Below are positions 7,609 to 15,258 of a stretch of DNA of 64,000 bases, in pieces; the stretch's first letter is position 1; every line of letters begins with the position of its first letter. The DNA comes from Prauserella cavernicola (lineage in GTDB: Bacteria > Actinomycetota > Actinomycetes > Mycobacteriales > Pseudonocardiaceae). The DNA lies in contig NZ_JAENJH010000003.1 of NCBI RefSeq assembly GCF_016595675.1, positions 310,001-374,000 on the forward strand. The letters are read 5' to 3'. The notes under the pieces are model-generated. The model was not told the DNA's origin. It did not search any database and was given only the letters and a program-made list of their open reading frames with translations. Both the position numbers and the translations under genes were made by a program.

Positions 7609-8990
7609 CCACCGAACCGCGGCCTGCCGGCGAGCTGAGGGCCGAGGTCGAGCGGATCCTGCGAGACCGGAACTCCGCGCCCGAGCGGCTGCTCTCGATC
7701 ACCGACGCCCTCGATGCGGACGGCACCGTCGCCGAGGTGCTCGGCCTGCTCACCGAGGTGATCCGCGAGCAGCAGGGCGAACTGCGCTGGCACCAGTCAG
7801 AGCTGGAGCAGACCAATGCGGGCCTGCTCGCGCTGCACGCCGAGATCGACCGGCAACGCCAGCGCACCGTCTTCCTCGACGACGTCAGCCGCGCGTCGGC
7901 GACCTCGCTGGACAGCGTCGAGATGCTCGACCAGGTCGCCGCGCTGCTGCGCCGCCACGGCCTGGCCCACCGCACACTCGTGTGGACGGCCGCGGACTAC
8001 GGCCTCGTGTGTCCTGCAGACCCGCATCTCGGGCCGGACGAGGTGACGCTGCGGGCCTTCGCCTCGCACGAACCGGTCCAGCACGGGAGCAGCCGCGTCA
8101 GCGTGCCGCTCACGGCGGGCCCGCACGTGCTCGGCGTCTTCGACCTGCACCGCGACTCGGCCGAGTTCGACCACGAGGACATCGCGCTCGCCAAGGCCGT
8201 GGCCAACCGCGCCGCCGTCGGTCTGCGCAACGCCAACGAGTACGAGCGCGAGCACGAGCTGGCCGAGCGGTTGCAGCGCGCGATGCTGCCCACGCCCGTC
8301 TCGCACGACGAGCTCGACATCGTCGCCAGGTACCGCTCGGCGACGCGGGGAGTGCACGTCGGCGGCGACTGGTACGACGCGTTCCAGCGCCCGGACGGCA
8401 CCGTCGTGCTCACGGTCGGCGACGTGACCGGCCACGGGCTCGACGCCGCCGTCGTGATGGGCAAACTGCAGAACGTGTTGCGGGCCTACGCCATCGAGGG
8501 CCACGGCCCCTCGGCGTCGCTGCGGCTGGTGCACGACCTGCTGCGCGGCGAACCGGGCCTGCTGTTCGCCACCGCCGTGGTCGCCGAGATCGAGCTCGGC
8601 ACCGGGGTGATGCGCTGGGCCAGCGCGGGCCACCCACCGCCGCTGCTGCAGGACCGCGACGGGTCGGTGCGGTACCTCGACCTCGCACACGGGCCGATGC
8701 TCGGCGTCAACATCCCGTTCGACATCCCCGAGCACGAACGGCCGCTCGTGCCGGGTTCGTCGGTGGTGCTCTACACCGACGGGCTCATCGAGCGCCGCTC
8801 CAGCGACATCGACGCCGGTCTCGAGCGGCTGGCGGGGGCGTTCACGGCGTGCGAGGCCGAGCGGCTCACGGAGCGCACCGAGTACGTGCTGACGACGATG
8901 CTCGGCGACTCCGACCACGACGACGACGTCTGTGTGCTGCTGTGCCGCTGGGCCGGTCCCTCGGAAACCGGGGGCCGGGCGTCCGCCTGA
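7605..8990 (+). CDS. rsbU: RsbU-like PP2C phosphatase with coiled coil and GAF-like domain
   Basis: This 461-residue protein starts with an all-helical segment (residues 1-85) rich in Glu, Gln and Arg that could form a coiled coil. A GAF-like region follows (about 85-210), then a SpoIIE-type PP2C domain (about 225-455). The metal-binding motifs GGDWYDAF, VGDVTGHGLDAA, YTDGLIERR and HDDDVCVLLCR are all present, so it should be active. By analogy with RsbU it would dephosphorylate the STAS antagonist at 4423-4800 after being switched on by RsbT. It is the last gene of the rsbR operon. Only a short gap separates it from the iron-regulated lipoprotein gene. Confidence 0.85.
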   Translation: MTTEPRPAGELRAEVERILRDRNSAPERLLSITDALDADGTVAEVLGLLTEVIREQQGELRWHQSELEQTNAGLLALHAEIDRQRQRTVFLDDVSRASATSLDSVEMLDQVAALLRRHGLAHRTLVWTAADYGLVCPADPHLGPDEVTLRAFASHEPVQHGSSRVSVPLTAGPHVLGVFDLHRDSAEFDHEDIALAKAVANRAAVGLRNANEYEREHELAERLQRAMLPTPVSHDELDIVARYRSATRGVHVGGDWYDAFQRPDGTVVLTVGDVTGHGLDAAVVMGKLQNVLRAYAIEGHGPSASLRLVHDLLRGEPGLLFATAVVAEIELGTGVMRWASAGHPPPLLQDRDGSVRYLDLAHGPMLGVNIPFDIPEHERPLVPGSSVVLYTDGLIERRSSDIDAGLERLAGAFTACEAERLTERTEYVLTTMLGDSDHDDDVCVLLCRWAGPSETGGRASA

Positions 8991-9012
8991 TCACACTCGC
9001 TTCCCGAGTTAT

Positions 9013-9031
9013 TTAGGTATGGCTAAGTTAA
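9013..9031 (+). promoter_or_regulatory. IdeR/DtxR iron box
   Basis: TTAGGTATGGCTAAGTTAA matches the 19-bp DtxR/IdeR consensus (TTAGGTTAGGCTAACCTAA) at 15 of 19 positions, including both outer and central elements. It lies just before the lipoprotein start at 9037 and overlaps a possible -10 (TAAGTT). Binding of Fe(II)-loaded IdeR here should repress the lipoprotein-amidase pair when iron is plentiful. Confidence 0.75.
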
Positions 9032-9036
9032 CTCGC

Positions 9037-10035
9037 ATGGTTTCCCCACTCTCCCGCCGGAGCCTGCTCGGCGGTGCCGCCGCACTCGCCGCCACGGGCC
9101 TGCTCAGCGCGTGCGGCCGCGGCGCCTCCGACTCGACCCCGTCCGGTTCGGGCGGCTGGACGTTCACCGACGACACCGGTGTCACGGTGAACCTCGACGC
9201 CCCGCCCGCCAAGATCGCCGGACTCAACGACGCCGTCGCGTCGCTGTGGAACTACGGCATCACCCCGGTCGGCGCCTTCGGCCAGACGAGCATCGCCGAC
9301 GACGTGAACTTCGAGGGCAGGGACCTCTCGAAGGTCACGGAGCTGGGCGGAACCTACGGCGAGATCAACGTCGAGAAGCTCGCCAACGCGGCGCCCGACC
9401 TGATCCTGACCCACGCCTATCCGCTGGACTCCTCGGGCAAGATCGACCCGGAGAAGCCGTTCTTCGGCTTCAAGGACCTCGAACAGCAGAAGCTCGTCGG
9501 CGAGATCGCGCCGATCGTCGCGCTGGCGATGAAGGGCTCCGCGACCGGCGTCGTCGACCGCACCGTCGAGTTCGCGAAGTCGATCGGCGTCACCGAGGCG
9601 ACGCTCGCGGGCCCGCGTGAGCAGTACGAGGCCGCCCGCACCCGGCTGGAGCAGGCCACGAAGTCCGGACTGACGGTGATGGCCGTCGCGGCCTACCAGG
9701 GCGAGGGCGTCCACATCGCGAAGGCACCCGACGACCCGGCGTTGCGCAGCTACACCGAACTGGGCCTGAACTACCACGACCCCGGCGGCTCCGTGTACTT
9801 CTGGGAGCAGGTGAGCTGGGAGAACATCGGCGAACACCCCGTCGACGTCGTGCTCTACTCGCTGCGCGCGATGACCGGCGAGCAGATGCTCACGCAGCCG
9901 ACGTTCGCCATCACCCCGGCCGCCGAGGCGGGCCAGGTGTTCCCGTGGGAGTTCAGCTCGATGGACTACGTCGCCCAGGCCCGCGCCCTCGACAATCTCG
10001 CCGAGAACCTGGAGCGCTCCCGTAAGGTCACCTGA
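9037..10035 (+). CDS. Iron-siderophore ABC transporter substrate-binding lipoprotein
   Basis: This 332-residue protein begins with a twin-arginine signal (SPLSRRSLLGG), a hydrophobic stretch and a lipobox LSAC. It should be folded before export and anchored in the membrane. The mature part has the class III binding-protein pattern (FTDDTGVTVNLDAPPAKIAG..., then ELGGTYGEINVEKLANAAPD) used for Fe-siderophores, haem or cobalamin. ATG 9037 is favoured over ATG 9019, which lies inside the iron box. The gene overlaps the amidase start by one base. No permease or ATPase of the ABC system is nearby, so it must work with components encoded elsewhere. Confidence 0.85.
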   Translation: MVSPLSRRSLLGGAAALAATGLLSACGRGASDSTPSGSGGWTFTDDTGVTVNLDAPPAKIAGLNDAVASLWNYGITPVGAFGQTSIADDVNFEGRDLSKVTELGGTYGEINVEKLANAAPDLILTHAYPLDSSGKIDPEKPFFGFKDLEQQKLVGEIAPIVALAMKGSATGVVDRTVEFAKSIGVTEATLAGPREQYEAARTRLEQATKSGLTVMAVAAYQGEGVHIAKAPDDPALRSYTELGLNYHDPGGSVYFWEQVSWENIGEHPVDVVLYSLRAMTGEQMLTQPTFAITPAAEAGQVFPWEFSSMDYVAQARALDNLAENLERSRKVT

Positions 10036-11351
10036 TGGCGATCTCTGGTGCCGCGGACATCGCGGCGGCCGTGCGCGGTGGCGAACTGGATCCCGTCCGG
10101 CCCGTCGAGCAGGCACTCTCCCGGATCGAGGCCGCTGACGGCGTCGTCGGCGCGTTCCGTACGGTGCGCTCCGCAGCGGCGCTGCGTGAGGCCGTCGCGT
10201 TGCGCGAGCGCGCCGACCTCGCGAACCTGCCGCTGGCCGGGGTTCCGGTGGCGGTCAAAGACGTCGTGGGCGTGGCGGGCGAGACCGTCGAGTGGGGTTC
10301 GCGCGCGGGGCAGCGCACTCCGGCGAGCACCGACCACGAGGTGGTGGCCAGGCTGCGTGCCGCGGGCGCCGTGGTGGTCGGGCTGACGCGGGTGCCGGAG
10401 CTGTGCATCTGGCCCATGAGCGACACCCCGGAGGGCATCGCCCGCAACCCCCGCCAACCGTCCTATGTGGCCGGTGGTTCGTCGGGTGGCAGCGCCGCCG
10501 CGGTGGCCGCGGGCATGGTTCCCCTCGCACACGGCACCGACGGCGCCGGCTCGGTGCGCCTGCCCTCGGCGATGTGCGGCGTCGTCGGCATCAAACCGGG
10601 TCGCGGCGTGGTGGCCGAGTCCGGCGAGCAACACTGGTTCGGCATGTCCTCGCACGGCTCCATCGCGGCGACGGTCGCCGACGCAGCCCTGCTGCTGGGG
10701 GTACTCGCCGAACGAGACGACCTACTGGCCCCCGGCGAACCAGGCAGGCTGCGCGTCGCGGTGTCCACCCAGGTGCCGCTCACCCACGCGCCCGTGCCCC
10801 GGCCACTGCGCGAGGCCGCCACGCGCGCGGCCGCACGGCTCGGCTCGGCCGGGCACCGCGTGGTCCAGGCGACCCCGGACTACGGCACGGCGACCCTCGG
10901 CCTGCTCACGCGCTGGTTCGCGGGGCCCGCCGAACAGGCCGAGGAGTTCGACGCGAGCCTGCTGCAACGCCGCACCCGCACCCACGTGGCCATCGGCAAC
11001 GTCGTCCGCAGGGCCGGGCTGGTGCGCGAGCGGACGGCAAGCGAGTGGACGCGGCGGGCCGAGGTGTTCTTCGCCGACCACGACGTGCTGGTCACGCCCT
11101 CGCTCGCGGCGAGGCCCCCGAAGGCCGTGCGCTGGCACGAGCGCTCCTGCCTCGCCAACGCCGTGCCCTCGGTCCAGGTCGCCGGGTTCGCCGGATTGTG
11201 GAACCTCGCGGGCTTTCCCGCCATGTCGGTGCCCGTGGGTGGTTTCGACGACGGCCTGCCCATCGGCGTGCAGCTCGTCGCCGCGCCCGGCGGGGAAGCC
11301 ACCCTGCTGGCCGTCGCGGCCCAACTGGAACAGGCCACCCGGACGCGGTGA
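10035..11351 (+). CDS. Amidase (amidase signature family)
   Basis: This 438-residue protein carries the Ser-cisSer-Lys triad motifs: PVAVKDVV (Lys), VAGGSSGGSAAAVA (cis-Ser) and HGTDGAGSVRLP (nucleophilic Ser), then CGVVGIKPGRG. Such enzymes hydrolyse carboxamides. The ATG overlaps the TGA of the siderophore-binding protein, so the two are almost certainly translated from one iron-regulated mRNA. That pairing raises the possibility of a role in processing an amide-containing siderophore, but the substrate cannot be read from sequence. It could equally be a general amidase carried along in the operon. Confidence 0.85.
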   Translation: MAISGAADIAAAVRGGELDPVRPVEQALSRIEAADGVVGAFRTVRSAAALREAVALRERADLANLPLAGVPVAVKDVVGVAGETVEWGSRAGQRTPASTDHEVVARLRAAGAVVVGLTRVPELCIWPMSDTPEGIARNPRQPSYVAGGSSGGSAAAVAAGMVPLAHGTDGAGSVRLPSAMCGVVGIKPGRGVVAESGEQHWFGMSSHGSIAATVADAALLLGVLAERDDLLAPGEPGRLRVAVSTQVPLTHAPVPRPLREAATRAAARLGSAGHRVVQATPDYGTATLGLLTRWFAGPAEQAEEFDASLLQRRTRTHVAIGNVVRRAGLVRERTASEWTRRAEVFFADHDVLVTPSLAARPPKAVRWHERSCLANAVPSVQVAGFAGLWNLAGFPAMSVPVGGFDDGLPIGVQLVAAPGGEATLLAVAAQLEQATRTR

Positions 11352-11383
11352 AGGCCACCGCTGCGGCGGGAGGTGGCGTTCAC
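11348..11383. terminator. Bidirectional hairpin terminator between convergent genes
   Basis: GTGAAGGCCACC (11348-11359) pairs with GGTGGCGTTCAC (11372-11383) at 11 of 12 positions around a 12-base loop. It includes the amidase stop codon and lies between two convergent genes. No strong T-run follows on either side. Confidence 0.5.
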
Positions 11384-11402
11384 GGATGTCGCGGTCGCGG
11401 CG

Positions 11403-12401
11403 TCAGGACGTCGGCTTGGTGGCGTAGGCCTTGTCGCGGTCGGGGTAGGGCTTCGGCTTGTCCGGCCGGCCGTCCGAAGAAGGCCCGCCTGACGCGGCAG
11501 GCACGTCGGCCAGCTCGCTGTCCTCGTCCTGCACCGGCACCAGCGCGGTCTCGCCCTGCTTGAGAACCTCGTCGGCCTCGCGCAGCCTGGCGCGGGCCTC
11601 CTCCCGGATCTTGGTGAGCCGGTCGACCTTGTCGTTGGCTTCCGTGGTGCGCCGGTCGGCCTCCGACGTGGCGTTGTCGACCAGCTGCTTCGACTTCGTG
11701 GTCGCCTCGTCGACGAGCCGTTTGGCCTCCGTGGTGGCGTCCGAGATCCGCCGCTCGGCCGCGTTCTTGCTCGCCGTCTTCTGGTCGGCGACGTGCTTGT
11801 CCAGCGCGGCGTGGTCGGCGGCCAGCTTCGCGTCGAACTCGCGCTCGAGGTTGCGCCGCTTGCGCTCGGCCTCGGTGTCGAGCCGCTCCCGCCGCTGGGC
11901 AGCCGTGTTGGTCAGCTCCTCGACCTCGGTCTTCGTGGCGGCCAGTGCGTGCTCGTGCTCCTGCGCCAGGGCCTTCGCGTGACTGTCGAGGGTCTCCACC
12001 AGCTTCATGTAGCGCTCGTGGAGCTTCTTCGAGACGTCGCCGCTCTCCGCCCAGTTCTTCTCGGCGGCCTCCTCCGCGCGGGAGACGATCTCCTCCGCCC
12101 GCGTGTTGGCGAGGTTGACGGTGCGCTGCATCCGCTCGTCGAGGTCCTCGACCCGCTCGGGCGGCTTCTTGAGCTCCTCCACCCGGTTCTGGAGCCTGCC
12201 CACCTCGCGCCGGGCGCTCTCCAGCTCGCGGGAGACGGTGCTGGACTGGGCCATCGCCGAGTCGCGCTCGGCGAGCACCCGTCGCAGCTGTGCCTCGACG
12301 TGCTCGACGTACTGCAGCACCTGATTGCGGTCGAACCCGTGCCACGCCTGGGTGAAGTCGCGCCGGAGCGGCAGCAGGCGGTTGTCGTGCTCGGAAGCCA
12401 T
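11403..12401 (-). CDS. DivIVA-like coiled-coil protein
   Basis: This 332-residue protein begins with a DivIVA/Wag31-like N-terminus (RRDFTQAWHGFDRNQVLQYV, residues 13-32) that resembles the polar membrane-targeting segment of that family. About 230 residues of very charged, heptad-like sequence rich in Glu, Ala, Lys and Arg follow, predicting a long coiled coil. The tail is acidic and Pro-rich. A role in cell-pole organisation, division or a cytoskeletal scaffold is likely but unproven. The chosen ATG is the first in-frame start before the conserved segment. It is not the main DivIVA gene, which normally lies in the dcw cluster. Confidence 0.7.
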   Translation of the reverse strand: MASEHDNRLLPLRRDFTQAWHGFDRNQVLQYVEHVEAQLRRVLAERDSAMAQSSTVSRELESARREVGRLQNRVEELKKPPERVEDLDERMQRTVNLANTRAEEIVSRAEEAAEKNWAESGDVSKKLHERYMKLVETLDSHAKALAQEHEHALAATKTEVEELTNTAAQRRERLDTEAERKRRNLEREFDAKLAADHAALDKHVADQKTASKNAAERRISDATTEAKRLVDEATTKSKQLVDNATSEADRRTTEANDKVDRLTKIREEARARLREADEVLKQGETALVPVQDEDSELADVPAASGGPSSDGRPDKPKPYPDRDKAYATKPTS

Positions 12402-12519
12402 GCCCTGACCGTACCCGCGCACGGGGTGTCGCCGGTATCTGGCAGGGCAAGAAACGGTGTGGCGTCTGTCCACCTGAGATTTCACAGGACCGGGCGCCAC
12501 CCCGGTTACCGAGGGTTCG

Positions 12520-14514
12520 TCACCAGTGGAATCCGCGCGTGAGCTTGACGAGCGCGCCCGCGGCCTTCGACAGGTGTTTGTCGCCCTTGCCAATGTTGAG
12601 CTTGCCCGTCCCACCTGCCGCGGTGGAGTCAGGGAAGACCCGGTAGCCCTCGTAGGCGACGGCGTCGACGAGGTCCGGCGCGAACGCGTAGGCAGCCTGG
12701 ATCAGGTAACCCTCCGGCGAACCGATGTGCTTCGGCCGGTTCTTCAGTCCGCGCACCACCATTTTTGCGGCCTGCTCGGGAGATTTGGTGGGGAAGGCGT
12801 CGTAGATCTTCGTCGGGCGGATCATCGGTGTGCGCACGAGCGGCATGTGGATGGTCGTGAACGTGATGCCGTCGCCGTGGGTCTCGGTGGAGACGATCTT
12901 GCTGAAGTAGTCCAGCGCGGCCTTGGAGGCCACGTACGCGGAGAACCGCGGCGCGATGCCCTGCACCCCGATCGACGACACGTTGACGACGTGACCGAAC
13001 TTGCGCTCGGCCATGTGCGGCAGCAGCGCGAGGATCAGCCGCACGGCGCCGAAGTAGTTGATGGCCATGGCGCGCTCGAAGTCGTGGAACCGGTCGGTGG
13101 ACAGCCGCACCGAGCGCCGGATCGACCGGCCCGCGTTGTTCACCAGCATGTCCACGCGCCCGTGCTCGGCGAGCATCGCGTCGACGGCCTTGTGCACCGA
13201 CTCCTCGTCGGTGAGGTCGGCGGGATAGACCGAGGCCTGGCCCCCCGCGGCGACGATCTCGTCGCGCAGTTCCTCCAGCTCGTGCCTGCGCCGCGCGACC
13301 AGCAGCGGAACCCCGCCCTCGGCCGCGACCTGCAGCGCAGTGGCCCTGCCGATGCCCGACGAGGCGCCCGTGATGACGATCCGGCGGCCGTCGAGCTCGC
13401 CGCGGGGGCCGTGCTTGCGGGCGCGGAACGGGTCGAGGTGCTCGCGCCAGTACCGCCACAGTGCGGGCGCGTACGTGTCGAGCGCCGGGACGTCCACTCC
13501 GGACCCGGCGAGCGCCTTGCGGGTGGAGGCCGACGAGAACACGGCCGGCAGCGTCAGCGTCTCCAGCAGCACGGGCGGAATGCCCAGCCGGTTGAGCACG
13601 GCGTTGCGCGCGATGGTCACCCCGGGCACGTGCTCGGAGAGCTTGACCAGGTTGACGATGCCGCGCGAGACCCGCTCGCCGAGCTCGGCGTTGATGGTCG
13701 GCGCGCCCGCGGCCCTGGCGAACGCGTTGTAGACCGAGGCCACCGGCTGCGGTTCGGGATTGACGAGGTGGAACGCGCGCCCGTCGAGGCCGTCGGTGGT
13801 CACCAGCTCGAGCAGGGCCTTGGCGACGTAGTCCACCGGCACGATGTTGGTGTCGCCGATGTCGGGGCCCACCGCGGGCACGTTCGGCAGCGACGTGAGC
13901 CTGCTGATGGCGCTGAACAGGTAGTAGGGGCCGTCGACCTTGTCCATCTCGCCGGTCTCGGAGTGCCCGACGACGATGGCGGGCCGGTACACCCGCCACG
14001 GCACCTCGTGCTGTTCGCGCACCAGCCGCTCGGCCTCGAACTTCGTGCGGTGGTACGGCGTGACGAGCCGCTGGCCCGCGTCGAACATGTCCTCGGTGAA
14101 CACGCCCGAGTAGTCACCGGCGACGGCGACCGACGAGATGTGGTGCAGACAGCCCGCCCGCACGTCGGCGGCGAGCTCGATGACGTGGCTCGTGCCCTCG
14201 ACGTTGGCCTTGATGCTCGCCTCGTCGTCGGCGGTCAGGTCGTACAGCGCGGCGAGGTGCACGAGGTGGTCGACGTTGCCGCGCAGCCGGTCGCGGTCGG
14301 CCTCGGTGACGCCCAGGCCCTCCGCGGAGAGGTCGCCGGTCACCAGCGACACCTTCTCCGGATGCGGCCACTGCTGGACCAGCCCGGTCAACCGCTCCCG
14401 CGAACCCTCGCGCACCAGCAGCGTGACCTGCTCGGTGTCGTCCCTGCCGAGCAGGAGCCGCGTGAAGTGGCGCCCGATCAACCCCGTCGCGCCGGTAACC
14501 AGATACGTCGCCAT
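12520..14514 (-). CDS. Two-domain fatty acyl-CoA reductase (AcrA1/FcrA-like)
   Basis: This 664-residue protein fuses two Rossmann reductases. The N-terminal extended-SDR half has GATGLIG at residue 7 and YHRTK near 150. A link with HGPRGELDGRR leads to a classical SDR half with TGASSGIG near residue 380, NNAGRSI, a catalytic serine in VSSIG and YVASK near 530. Known bacterial acyl-CoA reductases of this layout (M. tuberculosis Rv3391 type) reduce fatty acyl-CoA through the aldehyde to the alcohol with NADPH, feeding wax-ester synthesis. Length and both catalytic Tyr-x3-Lys motifs are intact. The gene stands 118 bp upstream of the coiled-coil gene on the same strand. Confidence 0.82.
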   Translation of the reverse strand: MATYLVTGATGLIGRHFTRLLLGRDDTEQVTLLVREGSRERLTGLVQQWPHPEKVSLVTGDLSAEGLGVTEADRDRLRGNVDHLVHLAALYDLTADDEASIKANVEGTSHVIELAADVRAGCLHHISSVAVAGDYSGVFTEDMFDAGQRLVTPYHRTKFEAERLVREQHEVPWRVYRPAIVVGHSETGEMDKVDGPYYLFSAISRLTSLPNVPAVGPDIGDTNIVPVDYVAKALLELVTTDGLDGRAFHLVNPEPQPVASVYNAFARAAGAPTINAELGERVSRGIVNLVKLSEHVPGVTIARNAVLNRLGIPPVLLETLTLPAVFSSASTRKALAGSGVDVPALDTYAPALWRYWREHLDPFRARKHGPRGELDGRRIVITGASSGIGRATALQVAAEGGVPLLVARRRHELEELRDEIVAAGGQASVYPADLTDEESVHKAVDAMLAEHGRVDMLVNNAGRSIRRSVRLSTDRFHDFERAMAINYFGAVRLILALLPHMAERKFGHVVNVSSIGVQGIAPRFSAYVASKAALDYFSKIVSTETHGDGITFTTIHMPLVRTPMIRPTKIYDAFPTKSPEQAAKMVVRGLKNRPKHIGSPEGYLIQAAYAFAPDLVDAVAYEGYRVFPDSTAAGGTGKLNIGKGDKHLSKAAGALVKLTRGFHW

Positions 14515-14526
14515 TGGCGCATTGTG

Positions 14527-15258
14527 TCAGGCGGGTTCGGCGATGACGACCCTGTTCTCCGCATATCCGGTATTGCCGCCGAGCCAGCGTCCCCCGCAGG
14601 TCACCAGCACGATCCGGTGCTTGCCGCTCTGGCTGAACAGCTCGGTGGCTCTGGCGGGCAGCTCGTCCTTGTGCAGCGTGACGATCTGGGCGACGCGGTA
14701 GGTCCACACCTTTCCGTCGGCGTCGGTCACCGTCACCTTCTCGTCGACGCCGACGTCCCACAGTTCGGAGAACGGCCCCGTCTGGCCATGCCAGTTGACG
14801 TGGCCCGCGAACACGCTCGCGCCGCTCGGCGCGCCAAGGCCCGCACCCCACCACGTGGCGTCGCCGAGGTCGTCGGGAACCGGCAGCACCGCGTCGGCGC
14901 CCACCTCCTCGCGCACGAGGTTCGCGGTGCCGCCGTCGGGCAGCTGGATGGTGCCCGGCCGCTGCCCGCTCGACACCGGCTGGTCCCGCACGGGCGGCGG
15001 CGCCTCCGACGTGCTCGGTGGCGGCGGGCTGGGCGGCGGTGGTGCCGGTTCGGGTTCGGGCTTGGCCTCCGTCGTCGGCGGGGGCTCCTGCCGTACCTGC
15101 TGCGCGGCGGCACCGGGTTCGGCGCTGCCCGCGATGGCGACGGTCGGCGGGAGCGCGAGCACGCCCACCACCACCAGCTCGGCGGCGAGGACGGTGCCCG
15201 CTCCCATCAGGTAGGCCTTGGCCCACCTGCGTTTGCCGCGCTTGGAGTAGGTCGCCAT
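14527..15258 (-). CDS. Class F sortase
   Basis: This 243-residue protein has a basic N-terminus, a membrane helix at about residues 18-40, a Pro/Glu-rich linker (45-95) and a sortase domain. In that domain GHVNWHG carries the catalytic histidine and LVTCGGRW the catalytic cysteine, with an arginine later in NTGYAENRVVI. The single N-terminal anchor and compact domain fit class F, common in actinobacteria. Its ATG overlaps the TGA of the surface-protein gene upstream by one base, so the two are translationally coupled and this protein is the obvious candidate to act on it. Confidence 0.85.
   Translation of the reverse strand: MATYSKRGKRRWAKAYLMGAGTVLAAELVVVGVLALPPTVAIAGSAEPGAAAQQVRQEPPPTTEAKPEPEPAPPPPSPPPPSTSEAPPPVRDQPVSSGQRPGTIQLPDGGTANLVREEVGADAVLPVPDDLGDATWWGAGLGAPSGASVFAGHVNWHGQTGPFSELWDVGVDEKVTVTDADGKVWTYRVAQIVTLHKDELPARATELFSQSGKHRIVLVTCGGRWLGGNTGYAENRVVIAEPA

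Noticed and set aside
9019-9036. ATG 9019 as the start of the siderophore-binding lipoprotein
   Set aside because: It lies inside the iron box and has no ribosome-binding site; ATG 9037 gives a normal Tat lipoprotein signal.
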